Positions 51,256 through 58,878 of a stretch of DNA of 64,000 bases are shown piece by piece (positions within the stretch are counted from its first letter, which is position 1; every line of letters begins with the position of its first letter). Both the position numbers and the translations under genes were made by a program. The notes beneath the pieces were generated by a model. That model saw nothing but the letters and a program-made list of their open reading frames with translations. It searched no databases and had not been told where the DNA came from. Origin of the DNA: Lichenicola sp964236105. Its GTDB lineage: Bacteria > Pseudomonadota > Alphaproteobacteria > Acetobacterales > Acetobacteraceae. The stretch is from NCBI GenBank assembly GCA_964236105.1, contig CAXSBC010000002.1, positions 248,001 to 312,000 of the forward strand, in the 5' to 3' direction.

Positions 51256-52257
51256 TCAGGCTTGCCACAGCACGTCGCCGATCCGCGCGGCCCCGGTCGC
51301 CAGCATCACCAGCCGGTCGAAGCCCAGTGCTGCGCCCGCACAGGCCGGCAGCCGCTGCAGCGCCTCGAGCAGCGCCTCGTCCATTGGCCAGCCCGCGTCC
51401 GGGTCATGGCCGCGCAGGGCGCGCCGTTGGGCCCGATCGCTCTCGAAGCGCGCGCGCTGCTCGACCGGATCGGTCAGCTCGTCGAACGCGTTGGCAAGCT
51501 CCAGCCCGGCGGCGTAGAGCTCGAACCGCAGCGCCGCCCGCGGATCGTCCGGATCGCGCCGGGCGAGCGCTGCCTGCAGGTACGGCCAGTGTGTCAGGAA
51601 TGTCGGCCGGTCGCGGCCGATCCGCGGCTCAACCCGCTCGAGCAGCAGACGGAAGAACAGGTCGTCCCAGCCCTCCCCCGCCCGCAGCGCCGCCCCGGCC
51701 TGCGCCGCCAGCGCCGGCGCATCGCCTTGGGTACCCAGCACGTCGGCGCCGACATGACGCGCAAACGCGTCCGCCATCGTCAGCCGCTCGAACGGCGCGT
51801 CGATCCGCACCCGGACGCCGCTCCAGCTCACCGACGGCGGCAGCAGCCGCTGCACGAGCCGCTCGGTCTCGTCGATCAGCGAGGCGAGGTCCGCACCCGG
51901 CCGATACCATTCCAGCATGGTGAACTCGGGCGCGTGCAGCGGACCCGCCTCGCCGTTGCGCCACACCCGCGCCAGCTGGAAGATCGGCAGCCCGGTGCCG
52001 GCGACGATGCGCTTCATCGCGAATTCCGGGCTGGTATGCAGCCACAGGTCGCGCCCCTCGCCATCGGCGGTGTCCAGCCGGCTCCGGAACGGCCGCAGAT
52101 GCACCTCCTCGCCCGGCGTCGGCACCAGGTACGGGGTCTCGGCCTCCAGATAGCCGCGCGCCTCGAAGAAGGCGCGCGTCGCCCGGAGCATCAGCCCGCG
52201 ACGACGCAGCAGCGGCATCCGGTCGGCGAGGCTGGCTTGGCGGAGGATGTCGGTCAT
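51256..52257 (-). CDS. epmA: Elongation factor P--(R)-beta-lysine ligase
   Basis: This 333-residue class II lysyl-tRNA synthetase paralogue (GenX/PoxA/YjeA) attaches (R)-beta-lysine to EF-P. It lacks the N-terminal anticodon-binding domain of real LysRS. Motif 2, RVWRNGEAGPLHAPEFTMLEWY, and motif 3, GAALGFDRLVML, are intact, as is LWLHTSPEFAMKR. It is divergent from epmB, 49 bases away, and both lie beside efp, so the modification pathway is encoded in one place. Confidence 0.95.
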   Translation of the reverse strand: MTDILRQASLADRMPLLRRRGLMLRATRAFFEARGYLEAETPYLVPTPGEEVHLRPFRSRLDTADGEGRDLWLHTSPEFAMKRIVAGTGLPIFQLARVWRNGEAGPLHAPEFTMLEWYRPGADLASLIDETERLVQRLLPPSVSWSGVRVRIDAPFERLTMADAFARHVGADVLGTQGDAPALAAQAGAALRAGEGWDDLFFRLLLERVEPRIGRDRPTFLTHWPYLQAALARRDPDDPRAALRFELYAAGLELANAFDELTDPVEQRARFESDRAQRRALRGHDPDAGWPMDEALLEALQRLPACAGAALGFDRLVMLATGAARIGDVLWQA

Positions 52258-52306
52258 CGGCGTCGGTCCGGTTGCTCAGGCGTGCGAGCGGCAGTACAGC
52301 CCGACG

Positions 52307-53368
52307 ATGGATGCGATCAACCAGACGCCGCAGCCAGATGCGCCGATCCGCGGCACGGCCGGGCTGATCGCGGCCGGGCTCGCCTCGCCGGCCGATCGCG
52401 CCGCGCTCGATGCGGTCGAGGCGCGCTACGCGACCCTGATCCCGCCCGCCTTCCGCGCGCTGATCGGCAAGGCGGACGATCCGATCGGCCGCCAGGTGGT
52501 GCCGCACCCGGACGAGCTGCTGGCGGACCCGCACGAGCATAGCGACCCGATCGGCGACGAGGCGCTGTCGCCGGTGCCGGGCATCGTGCATCGCTATGCC
52601 GACCGCGCGCTGCTCAAGCCGCTGCTGGTCTGTCCGCTCTATTGCCGGTTCTGCTTCCGCCGCGAGCATGTCGGCCCGGATGGCGGCCTGCTCGACGAGG
52701 CCGCGCTGGAGCGGGCGCTCGACTGGCTGCGCGCCCATCCGGCCGTCACCGAGGTGATCCTCACCGGCGGCGATCCGCTGATGCTGTCGCCGCGCCGGCT
52801 GGCGCGCATCGTCTCGGCGCTGGATGCGATGGCGCATCTGCAGACCATCCGCATCCACAGCCGGCTTCCCGTGGCCGACCCCGCCCGCCTGACCGAGGCG
52901 CTCGCCGGCACGCTGGAGACCGAGAAGTCGATGTGGCTGGTGGTGCATGTCAACCATGCCGCCGAGCTCACCGCCGAGGCGCGTGCCGCGCTGCGGCGCG
53001 TCCAGTCGTGCGGGGTTCCGGTGCTCGGCCAGTCGGTGCTGCTGCGCGGGGTCAACGACAGCGAGGCGGCGCTTGAGGCGCTGCTGCGCGCCATGGTCGC
53101 GGCACGGGTGAAGCCCTACTACCTGCACCAGCTCGATCCGGCACCCGGCACCGCGCGGTTCCACGTGCCGATCGCCGAGGGCCGCCGCCTGCTCGCCGCC
53201 CTGCGCGGACGGGTCACCGGCCTCGCCTGGCCCACCTACGTGCTCGACATCCCGGGCGGTCACGGCAAGGTTCCGATCGGACCGGACTACATCGCCGCCG
53301 ACGCATCGGTCGTGTGCGATCCGGGCGGCCACGCGCACGTTCTTGCGACCGGGGCGCGGGAGGTCTAG
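52307..53368 (+). CDS. epmB: EF-P (R)-beta-lysine modification enzyme, lysine 2,3-aminomutase type
   Basis: This 353-residue radical-SAM enzyme converts (S)-alpha-lysine to (R)-beta-lysine for EpmA. The radical-SAM cluster cysteines are Cys109, Cys113 and Cys116 in VCPLYCRFCFRREHVG; PLP-binding features HSRLPVADPARLTEALAGT and YYLHQLDPAPGTARFHVP are present. It is nearer EpmB than classical KamA in length. The start ATG 52307 was preferred to an in-frame GTG that would overlap epmA. Confidence 0.94.
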   Translation: MDAINQTPQPDAPIRGTAGLIAAGLASPADRAALDAVEARYATLIPPAFRALIGKADDPIGRQVVPHPDELLADPHEHSDPIGDEALSPVPGIVHRYADRALLKPLLVCPLYCRFCFRREHVGPDGGLLDEAALERALDWLRAHPAVTEVILTGGDPLMLSPRRLARIVSALDAMAHLQTIRIHSRLPVADPARLTEALAGTLETEKSMWLVVHVNHAAELTAEARAALRRVQSCGVPVLGQSVLLRGVNDSEAALEALLRAMVAARVKPYYLHQLDPAPGTARFHVPIAEGRRLLAALRGRVTGLAWPTYVLDIPGGHGKVPIGPDYIAADASVVCDPGGHAHVLATGAREV

Positions 53369-53403
53369 AAGCCCGCACTTCCCAGATCCAGCAGGGCTCG
53401 ACG

Positions 53404-53970
53404 ATGAAGCAGCAGGCCAACCTGATCCGCGCCGGCCAGGTGATCGAGCATGACGGCCGCCGCTGGACGGTGCTGAAGCAGCAGATCATCACGCCCGGCA
53501 AGGGCGGCGCCTTCATCCAGGTCGAGATGCGCGACCTCAAGACCGGCAACAAGACCAACGAGCGTTGGCGCACCGCCGACACCGTCGAGCGGCTGATGAC
53601 CGAGGACAAGGAGTACACCTACTCCTACACCGACGGCGGCAACCTGGTGCTGATGGACCCGGAGACCTTCGAGCAGGCGATGATCCCGACGGCGATCCTG
53701 GGCGACGGCACGGCGTTCCTGCAGGACAACATGACCGTCAACGTGAAGCTGGTGGAAGGCGATCCGGTCGGCATGGAGCTGCCGCCGCACGTCACGCTGG
53801 AGATCGTCGAGGCCGATCCGGTGGTGAAGGGCCAGACCGCGTCGTCGTCCTACAAGCCAGCCAAGCTGTCGAACGGCGTCAAGACCATGGTGCCGCCCTT
53901 CATCGAGGCCGGCGAGCGGATCGTGGTGCGCACCGACGACGCAAGCTACGTCGAGCGCGCCAAAGGCTAA
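53404..53970 (+). CDS. efp: Translation elongation factor P
   Basis: This 188-residue factor relieves ribosome stalling at proline runs. Domain I carries the modified lysine Lys33 in IITPGKGGAFIQVEMRDLK, the site for beta-lysylation. The conserved C-terminal segment is VKTMVPPFIEAGERIVV. It starts 35 bases after the epmB stop. A paired-hairpin repeat follows. Many proteins in this window carry Pro runs (TonB, OmpA proteins), consistent with need for the factor. Confidence 0.98.
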   Translation: MKQQANLIRAGQVIEHDGRRWTVLKQQIITPGKGGAFIQVEMRDLKTGNKTNERWRTADTVERLMTEDKEYTYSYTDGGNLVLMDPETFEQAMIPTAILGDGTAFLQDNMTVNVKLVEGDPVGMELPPHVTLEIVEADPVVKGQTASSSYKPAKLSNGVKTMVPPFIEAGERIVVRTDDASYVERAKG

Positions 53971-53989
53971 GCCCTCTTTCATTTGGATT

Positions 53990-54033
53990 CCCAAGGCGCC
54001 GCCTTGGGCGGGGTCCAGGGGCGGCGCCCCTGG
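53990..54033. repeat. Paired-hairpin intergenic repeat, copy 2
   Basis: Two perfect 8-bp stem-loops with 3-base loops stand side by side: CCCAAGGC-GCC-GCCTTGGG (53990-54008) and CCAGGGGC-GGC-GCCCCTGG (54015-54033), joined by CGGGGT. The core aligns with 20117-20155. It lies between efp and the phosphatase gene and could terminate efp. Confidence 0.75.
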
Positions 54034-54052
54034 CCTTTCGAGGAGGCTTATC

Positions 54053-54907
54053 GTGGCGCTGCGTCTTTCCCCTGTCATGACGGTGATGCAGAACGCGGCG
54101 AGCAAGGCCGCCAAGCGCCTGCTCCGCGACTTCAACGAGGTCGAGCAGCTCCAGGTCAGCATCAAGGGGCCGGGCGATTTCGTCAGCCAGGCCGATCTGC
54201 GCGCCGAGAGCACGATCCGCGAGGAGCTGGCCCGCGCCCGGCCCGGCTATGCCTTCCTGATGGAGGAGAGCGGCGAATCCGGTTCGGAGAACTGGTCCTG
54301 GCGCTGGGTGGTCGATCCGCTCGACGGCACCACCAACTTCCTGCACGGCATCCCGCACTGGGCGATCAGCATCGGCCTGCAGAAGCGCCTGCCCGACGGC
54401 AGTGCCGAGCTCGCCGCCGCCATGGTCTACAGCCCCGCCGGCAACGAGATGTTCTGGGCCGAGAAGGGTGTCGGCGCCTACCTGAACGAGCGCCGCCTGC
54501 GGGTCTCGGCCCGGCGCGAGATGCTCGATTCGCTGTTTGCGACCGGCATCCCGTTCGCCAGCGTCCCGGCCCAGCGCCGTCTGCCGTTCGCGCGCACGCT
54601 AGGTGCGCTGATGCCGCAGGTCGCGGGGATCCGGCGCTTCGGCTCGGCGGCGCTCGACCTGTGCTGGGTGGCGGCCGGCCGCTATGACGGCTTCTGGGAG
54701 GTGGGCCTGAAGCCGTGGGACTGTGCGGCCGGCATCCTGATCGTGCGCGAGGCCGGCGGCTACGTCACCGATCCGCTCAACGTCGAGGCGCAGGCGATGG
54801 AGGCCGAGTGCAACATCGTCGCCGCCAACACCTACATGCACCCCAAGCTGCGCGAGATCGTGCTGGCCGGCCTGTCCGCCTCGCCGACCAGCGCCCCGAC
54901 CGCCTGA
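54053..54907 (+). CDS. Inositol monophosphatase family protein (SuhB-like)
   Basis: This 284-residue Mg2+/Li+-dependent phosphatase has all metal motifs: EESGESGSENWSWRWVVDPLDGTTNF, the later GSAALDLCWVAAGRYDGFWE and KPWDCAAGILIVREAGG. E. coli SuhB also acts in ribosome biogenesis with NusA. The start is GTG 54053 with a perfect GAGGAGG six bases upstream. It is on the same strand as efp, separated by the paired-hairpin element. Confidence 0.93.
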   Translation: MALRLSPVMTVMQNAASKAAKRLLRDFNEVEQLQVSIKGPGDFVSQADLRAESTIREELARARPGYAFLMEESGESGSENWSWRWVVDPLDGTTNFLHGIPHWAISIGLQKRLPDGSAELAAAMVYSPAGNEMFWAEKGVGAYLNERRLRVSARREMLDSLFATGIPFASVPAQRRLPFARTLGALMPQVAGIRRFGSAALDLCWVAAGRYDGFWEVGLKPWDCAAGILIVREAGGYVTDPLNVEAQAMEAECNIVAANTYMHPKLREIVLAGLSASPTSAPTA

Positions 54908-54988
54908 GCCGTCGGCGCGTCCCATGACCCGGAGGGACGGCACGCGCGCTGTTGAGCGCCGGCCAGGGCTCGTCTAGGGTCCGGCACG

Positions 54989-55771
54989 ATGCAACGTCCT
55001 TCCAGTGCTCCCGGCGTGCCGCTGCTGCTGCGTGTGCTTGCCGTCGTGGGGGCAGCCGGCCTGCCGGTTCCAGCGCCCGCACAGGTCACCACCAATCAGC
55101 ATGCGCTCGAGGCGCTGGGATCGGCAGGCCACGCCCCGGCGGCGCATGGCGCCCCGCATCGCCGCGCCGCACCCCGCGCGGTGCATGGGTCGCCGCATGG
55201 AGCGAGGGTGGCCGCACGCCCCGCACGCGCGGCAAATCCGCACCCGCCGGCGGCGACGATTCCGCCCGCCCCGCCACCGCCGCCGGTGTTCCGCGCCCCG
55301 GTGATCAACGTGCCGCTGCATCCGCCGCCGCCGCCGCCGCCGGTTCCGGTGGTGCAGACCGCGACCGGCACCGCCACGCCGATCCCAGACGGCGTCCGCA
55401 TCGGCTTCGGCGCCGGCAGCACCGATCTCAATCCGGCGATGATGCAGGCGCTGCACGACTTCTCCGCCCGGCTGAAGGCGGACCCGGCGGCGCGCTCGGA
55501 AATCGACGCCAGCAGCAGCGGAACCTCGGACGATCCGTCGACACCGCGCCGCAACGCGCTGTCGCGCGGGCTCGCCGCCCGCGCGGTGCTGATCAATGAC
55601 GGCATCCCGTCGACCCGGATCTATGTGCGGGTGCTGGGACAGGCGGCGCCGGGAGATTCCGGCACCGACGCCGCCGCACCGCCGGACCGCGTCGACCTGC
55701 GCCTGGCGCAGGCCCCCGGCGCCGAGACCGCTGCTGCACCTGCACCCGCCCCGGGAGCCTCCAGCCCATGA
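54989..55771 (+). CDS. OmpA-like envelope protein, first gene of a motor-like operon
   Basis: This 260-residue protein has a signal peptide (about 30 residues), an Ala/His/Arg-rich then Pro-rich linker, and a C-terminal OmpA-like domain (GVRIGFGAGSTDLNPAMMQA, RRNALSRGLAARAVLIN, STRIYVRVLG). The OmpA domain is degenerate compared with classical ones: the TD...R pattern that binds peptidoglycan is only partly visible. Its stop overlaps the next start (ATGA), so the three genes at 54989-57950 form one operon. Confidence 0.8.
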   Translation: MQRPSSAPGVPLLLRVLAVVGAAGLPVPAPAQVTTNQHALEALGSAGHAPAAHGAPHRRAAPRAVHGSPHGARVAARPARAANPHPPAATIPPAPPPPPVFRAPVINVPLHPPPPPPPVPVVQTATGTATPIPDGVRIGFGAGSTDLNPAMMQALHDFSARLKADPAARSEIDASSSGTSDDPSTPRRNALSRGLAARAVLINDGIPSTRIYVRVLGQAAPGDSGTDAAAPPDRVDLRLAQAPGAETAAAPAPAPGASSP

Positions 55772-56973
55772 CCCGCCCCACGACCTACTTCCTGCGCATG
55801 CTGCTGTTCCTGGCCGTGGTGGCCGCGGTGGTGGTCGTGCTGTTCCCGACCCTGCTGGCGGCGTTCCAGGCCAACCCGGTGCTGGACGGGCTGATCCTGG
55901 CGGTGCTGCTGCTCGGCATCGTCTGGAACCTAGTGATGGTGCTGCGGCTGTCGCCCGAGGTGCGCTGGATCGAGACGCTGCGCCAGCCGCGCGCCGGCCT
56001 CGCACCGCCCTCGCCGCCGCGCCTGCTGGCGCCGATGGCCTCGATGCTGGCCACCCGCAACCGCGCCGACCGGCTGGTGCTCTCCACGCCCGCCACCCGC
56101 TCGCTGCTGGACAGCCTGTCGTCGCGCCTCGACGAGAGCCGCGAGCTGTCGCGCTACATGACCGGGCTGCTGATCTTCCTGGGCCTGCTCGGCACCTTCT
56201 GGGGCCTGCTGCGCACGGTGCATTCGATCGGCGGCGTGATCTCCAACATGTCGGTGGGATCGGGCGACGTCACCCAGATGTTCGACCAGCTCAAGGGCGG
56301 CCTCGCCGGACCGCTGCAGGGCATGGGCACGGCGTTCTCCGCCTCGATGTTCGGCCTTGCCGGCTCGCTGGTGCTGGGCTTCCTCGACCTGACCGCCGGC
56401 CAGGCGCAGAACCGCTTCTTCAACGAGCTCGAGGAGTGGCTCGCCGGCATCACCCGCTTCTCGTCCGGCTATGCCAGCGCCGAGGGCGAGGCGCCGATCC
56501 CGGCCTACGTGCAGGCGCTGCTGGAGCAGACGGCGGAGAACCTGGACGGGCTGCAGACAGTGCTCGCCCGCGGCGAGGAAGGCCGGGGCGCATACAACCA
56601 GACCATGGCGACGCTGGCCGACCGGCTCGGCACCCTGACCGAGCTGCTGCGCGCCAACCAGCAGCTGATGCTCAAGGTCGCGGAAAGCCAGGCGGTGCTG
56701 GCGCCGGCGCTCAAGCGCATCGCCGATCCGGCCGGAACGGAGGCGGCCGGCGGACAGGAGCTGCGCAGCATCGAGCGCCTGCTGCAGCGCCTGCTGTCGG
56801 AGACCGAGCAGGGCCGCAACCAGACCACCAGCGAGCTGCGCAACGAGCTGCGCGTGCTGACCCGGACGGTGGCGGCTTCCGCCGGCAACGGCCAGTCCGG
56901 ACCCACCTTCACGCCGGCGGGCACCCCGTCCGGCACCCCGTCGGTCGACGCGCCGGGACGCTATTCGCGATGA
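55768..56973 (+). CDS. MotA/TolQ/ExbB-type ion channel protein
   Basis: This 401-residue protein has two N-terminal membrane helices (about residues 8-32 and 40-60), then two in the MotA/TolQ region: YMTGLLIFLGLLGTFWGLLR and LQGMGTAFSASMFGLAGSLV. The C-terminal 170 residues form a cytoplasmic helical tail. It should form the ring stator around a dimer of the next gene product and use ion flow. Overlaps with both neighbours (ATGA) show tight coupling. It resembles ZorA in design but is not part of a Zorya system here. Confidence 0.88.
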   Translation: MTRPTTYFLRMLLFLAVVAAVVVVLFPTLLAAFQANPVLDGLILAVLLLGIVWNLVMVLRLSPEVRWIETLRQPRAGLAPPSPPRLLAPMASMLATRNRADRLVLSTPATRSLLDSLSSRLDESRELSRYMTGLLIFLGLLGTFWGLLRTVHSIGGVISNMSVGSGDVTQMFDQLKGGLAGPLQGMGTAFSASMFGLAGSLVLGFLDLTAGQAQNRFFNELEEWLAGITRFSSGYASAEGEAPIPAYVQALLEQTAENLDGLQTVLARGEEGRGAYNQTMATLADRLGTLTELLRANQQLMLKVAESQAVLAPALKRIADPAGTEAAGGQELRSIERLLQRLLSETEQGRNQTTSELRNELRVLTRTVAASAGNGQSGPTFTPAGTPSGTPSVDAPGRYSR

Positions 56974-57950
56974 GGCGTCGCGGCGTCCGCAGCAACGGGC
57001 TGGATGCCTGGCCCGGCTACGTGGACGCGCTGTCCACGCTGCTGATGGTCATCATCTTCGTGCTGCTGGTGTTCGTGCTGGCGCAGGCGTTCCTGTCGGT
57101 GGCGCTGAACGGCCGGCAGAGCGCGCTGGAGCGGCTCAACCGGGAGATGAGCCAGCTCACCCAGCTGCTGTCGCTGGAGAAGGGCAAGAGCCACGGGCTG
57201 GAGCTGTCGCTCGCCACCCTCAAGGCGCAGCACACCACCGATGTCGCGGCGGCCGGGGCGCTGTCCGCAGCCCTCACGGTCGACACCGCGAAGCTCGCGA
57301 CCGACGACAAACTGTCCGCCGCCAACCAGGCGCAGGTGGCACTGCTGAACCAGCAGCTGGCCGAGCTGCAGAAGCAGCTTGCCGCCATCGCCCAGGCGCT
57401 CGACGTGTCGCAGGCGAGCCTCAAGGATCGCGACACCAAGATCACCGACCTCGGCAACAAGCTGAACCTGGCGCTCGCCGACAAGGTCGAGGAGCTGAAG
57501 CGCTATCGCAGCGAGTTCTTCGGCCGCCTGTCCGCGCTGCTGGCGAACCGTCCCGGCATCCGGGTGGTCGGCGACCGGTTCGTGTTCCAGAGCGAGGTGC
57601 TGTTCCCGCCCGGCAGCGCCGACATGTCGCCCGCCGGCCGCGACCAGATGCGCACGCTGGCCCGCACGCTGAAGCAGATCGCGGGCGAGATCCCGCCCGA
57701 CGTGTCGTGGGTGCTGCGCGTCGACGGGCATGCCGACCGCCAGCCGATCGCCAACAGCGCCTTTCCCACCAACTGGGAGCTGTCGGCCGCGCGCGCGATC
57801 ACCGTGGTCAAGCTGCTGATCGCCGAGGGGGTGAGGCCGCAGAACCTCGCCGCCACCGCCTTCTCGCAGTTCCAGCCGCTGGACCAGGCCGCGACGCCGG
57901 ACGCGTTCGCCCGCAACCGCCGCATCGAGCTCCGTCTGACCGACCGCTGA
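56970..57950 (+). CDS. MotB/OmpA-type peptidoglycan-binding motor protein
   Basis: This 326-residue protein has one N-terminal membrane helix preceded by WPGYVDALSTLLMVIIFVLL, in which Asp19 sits where MotB has its ion-binding Asp. A coiled coil follows (about residues 50-165), then an OmpA-like domain (SEVLFPPGSADMSPAGRDQM, VDGHADRQPIAN, NWELSAARAITVVKLL, and NRRIELRL). This is a complete MotB-type architecture. It ends the three-gene operon and is convergent with the TPR gene. Confidence 0.9.
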   Translation: MRRRGVRSNGLDAWPGYVDALSTLLMVIIFVLLVFVLAQAFLSVALNGRQSALERLNREMSQLTQLLSLEKGKSHGLELSLATLKAQHTTDVAAAGALSAALTVDTAKLATDDKLSAANQAQVALLNQQLAELQKQLAAIAQALDVSQASLKDRDTKITDLGNKLNLALADKVEELKRYRSEFFGRLSALLANRPGIRVVGDRFVFQSEVLFPPGSADMSPAGRDQMRTLARTLKQIAGEIPPDVSWVLRVDGHADRQPIANSAFPTNWELSAARAITVVKLLIAEGVRPQNLAATAFSQFQPLDQAATPDAFARNRRIELRLTDR

Positions 57951-57959
57951 GCCGCCGCC

Positions 57960-58574
57960 TCAGGTCGGCTCGCCCAGCATCGCGCGATGCAGATGCACCA
58001 GGCGAGCGGCGCCGCCTGCGATCATCGGATCGAGCTGCAGCACGCGCTCCCAGGCCTCGTAGGCCTGCCTGGGCTGGCTGCGATGCTCCTCGATCTCGCT
58101 CAGCGCGGTCCAGGACAGGATGTCGGTGGGATCGCGGCTCAGCGCGCCGCCGAGGTCGGTGACCGCGGCGTCCAGGTCGCCCTGCATCGCCTGGGCTGCC
58201 GCCCGCTCGCGCCAGAGCGGCCCCTGATCCGGCTGCAGCTCGATCGCGTCGCTCATGTCCTCGACCGCCTCCCGCCGCTGGCCGCCGGCGAGCTCCCGCT
58301 GCCCGCGGCTGAGCATCAGCCGCGTCGTGGGCGACAGACGCGCCATGCGCCGCGCCTCCAGCCGCATCGCGATGAGCCGGGCGTGATCGGCATCGGACGC
58401 GCGCAGCAGCAGCGCGTCGAGTGCCGCGATCGTCTGGTCGGCCGCCGGCCCCGGGTCGGCTGCCGGGCCCGACCGGGCGACCGCCGGGACCGGCATGCCA
58501 AGCAGGCTCAGCAGCATCAGCGCCGCGAGCGGCCGCGCCGTGATCCGGTCATGAAGGCCCGGGCGCACCTGCAC
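57960..58574 (-). CDS. Periplasmic tetratricopeptide-repeat protein
   Basis: This protein of about 204 residues has a signal peptide (PLAALMLLSLLGMPVPAVA) and several TPR-like repeats, such as GQRREAVEDMSDAIELQPDQ, AQAMQGDLDAAVTDLGGALS and YEAWERVLQLDP. TPRs scaffold protein complexes. The start is a GTG at 58574 or 58568. It begins 20 bases downstream of rpmJ on the same strand and is convergent with the motor operon, for which it might be an envelope partner. Confidence 0.8.
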   Translation of the reverse strand: MQVRPGLHDRITARPLAALMLLSLLGMPVPAVARSGPAADPGPAADQTIAALDALLLRASDADHARLIAMRLEARRMARLSPTTRLMLSRGQRELAGGQRREAVEDMSDAIELQPDQGPLWRERAAAQAMQGDLDAAVTDLGGALSRDPTDILSWTALSEIEEHRSQPRQAYEAWERVLQLDPMIAGGAARLVHLHRAMLGEPT

Positions 58575-58594
58575 GGATGCCCGGACCGTCAAAC

Positions 58595-58720
58595 TCAGCC
58601 CTGACGGGCCTTCATGCGCGGGTTCTTCTTGTTGATGACATAGACCTTGCCGTGGCGGCGAACGACGCGACAATCCTTGTCGCGCACCTTGGCGGACTTC
58701 AGGCTGTTTCTGATCTTCAT
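58595..58720 (-). CDS. rpmJ: 50S ribosomal protein L36
   Basis: This 41-residue protein, MKIRNSLKSAKVRDKDCRVV then RRHGKVYVINKKNPRMKARQ, is the zinc-independent (C-minus) form: only one of the zinc-ligand cysteines remains. This is the usual alphaproteobacterial type. It is read from ATG 58720 with AAGGT upstream and is too short for many gene callers. Confidence 0.95.
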   Translation of the reverse strand: MKIRNSLKSAKVRDKDCRVVRRHGKVYVINKKNPRMKARQG

Positions 58721-58878
58721 GGTCTGACCTTCGCCAGCGGCTGGTTACCGCAAAGACGCGCCGAATAGAGCCGCGTCCGCCAGGTGTCAATGACGTGGCC
58801 AGCGGCGCGTCCGGGCGGGTTAACCTCGCGGTAGGAAGGCGCTGTCATGCTTCTGGTCACGCAGCCAGCGGGACCGAG

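Noticed and set aside
54989..57950. Zorya anti-phage system
   Set aside because: The MotA-like and MotB-like pair resembles ZorA/ZorB, but no ZorC, ZorD helicase or ZorE nuclease lies nearby; neighbours are housekeeping genes (efp, rpmJ).
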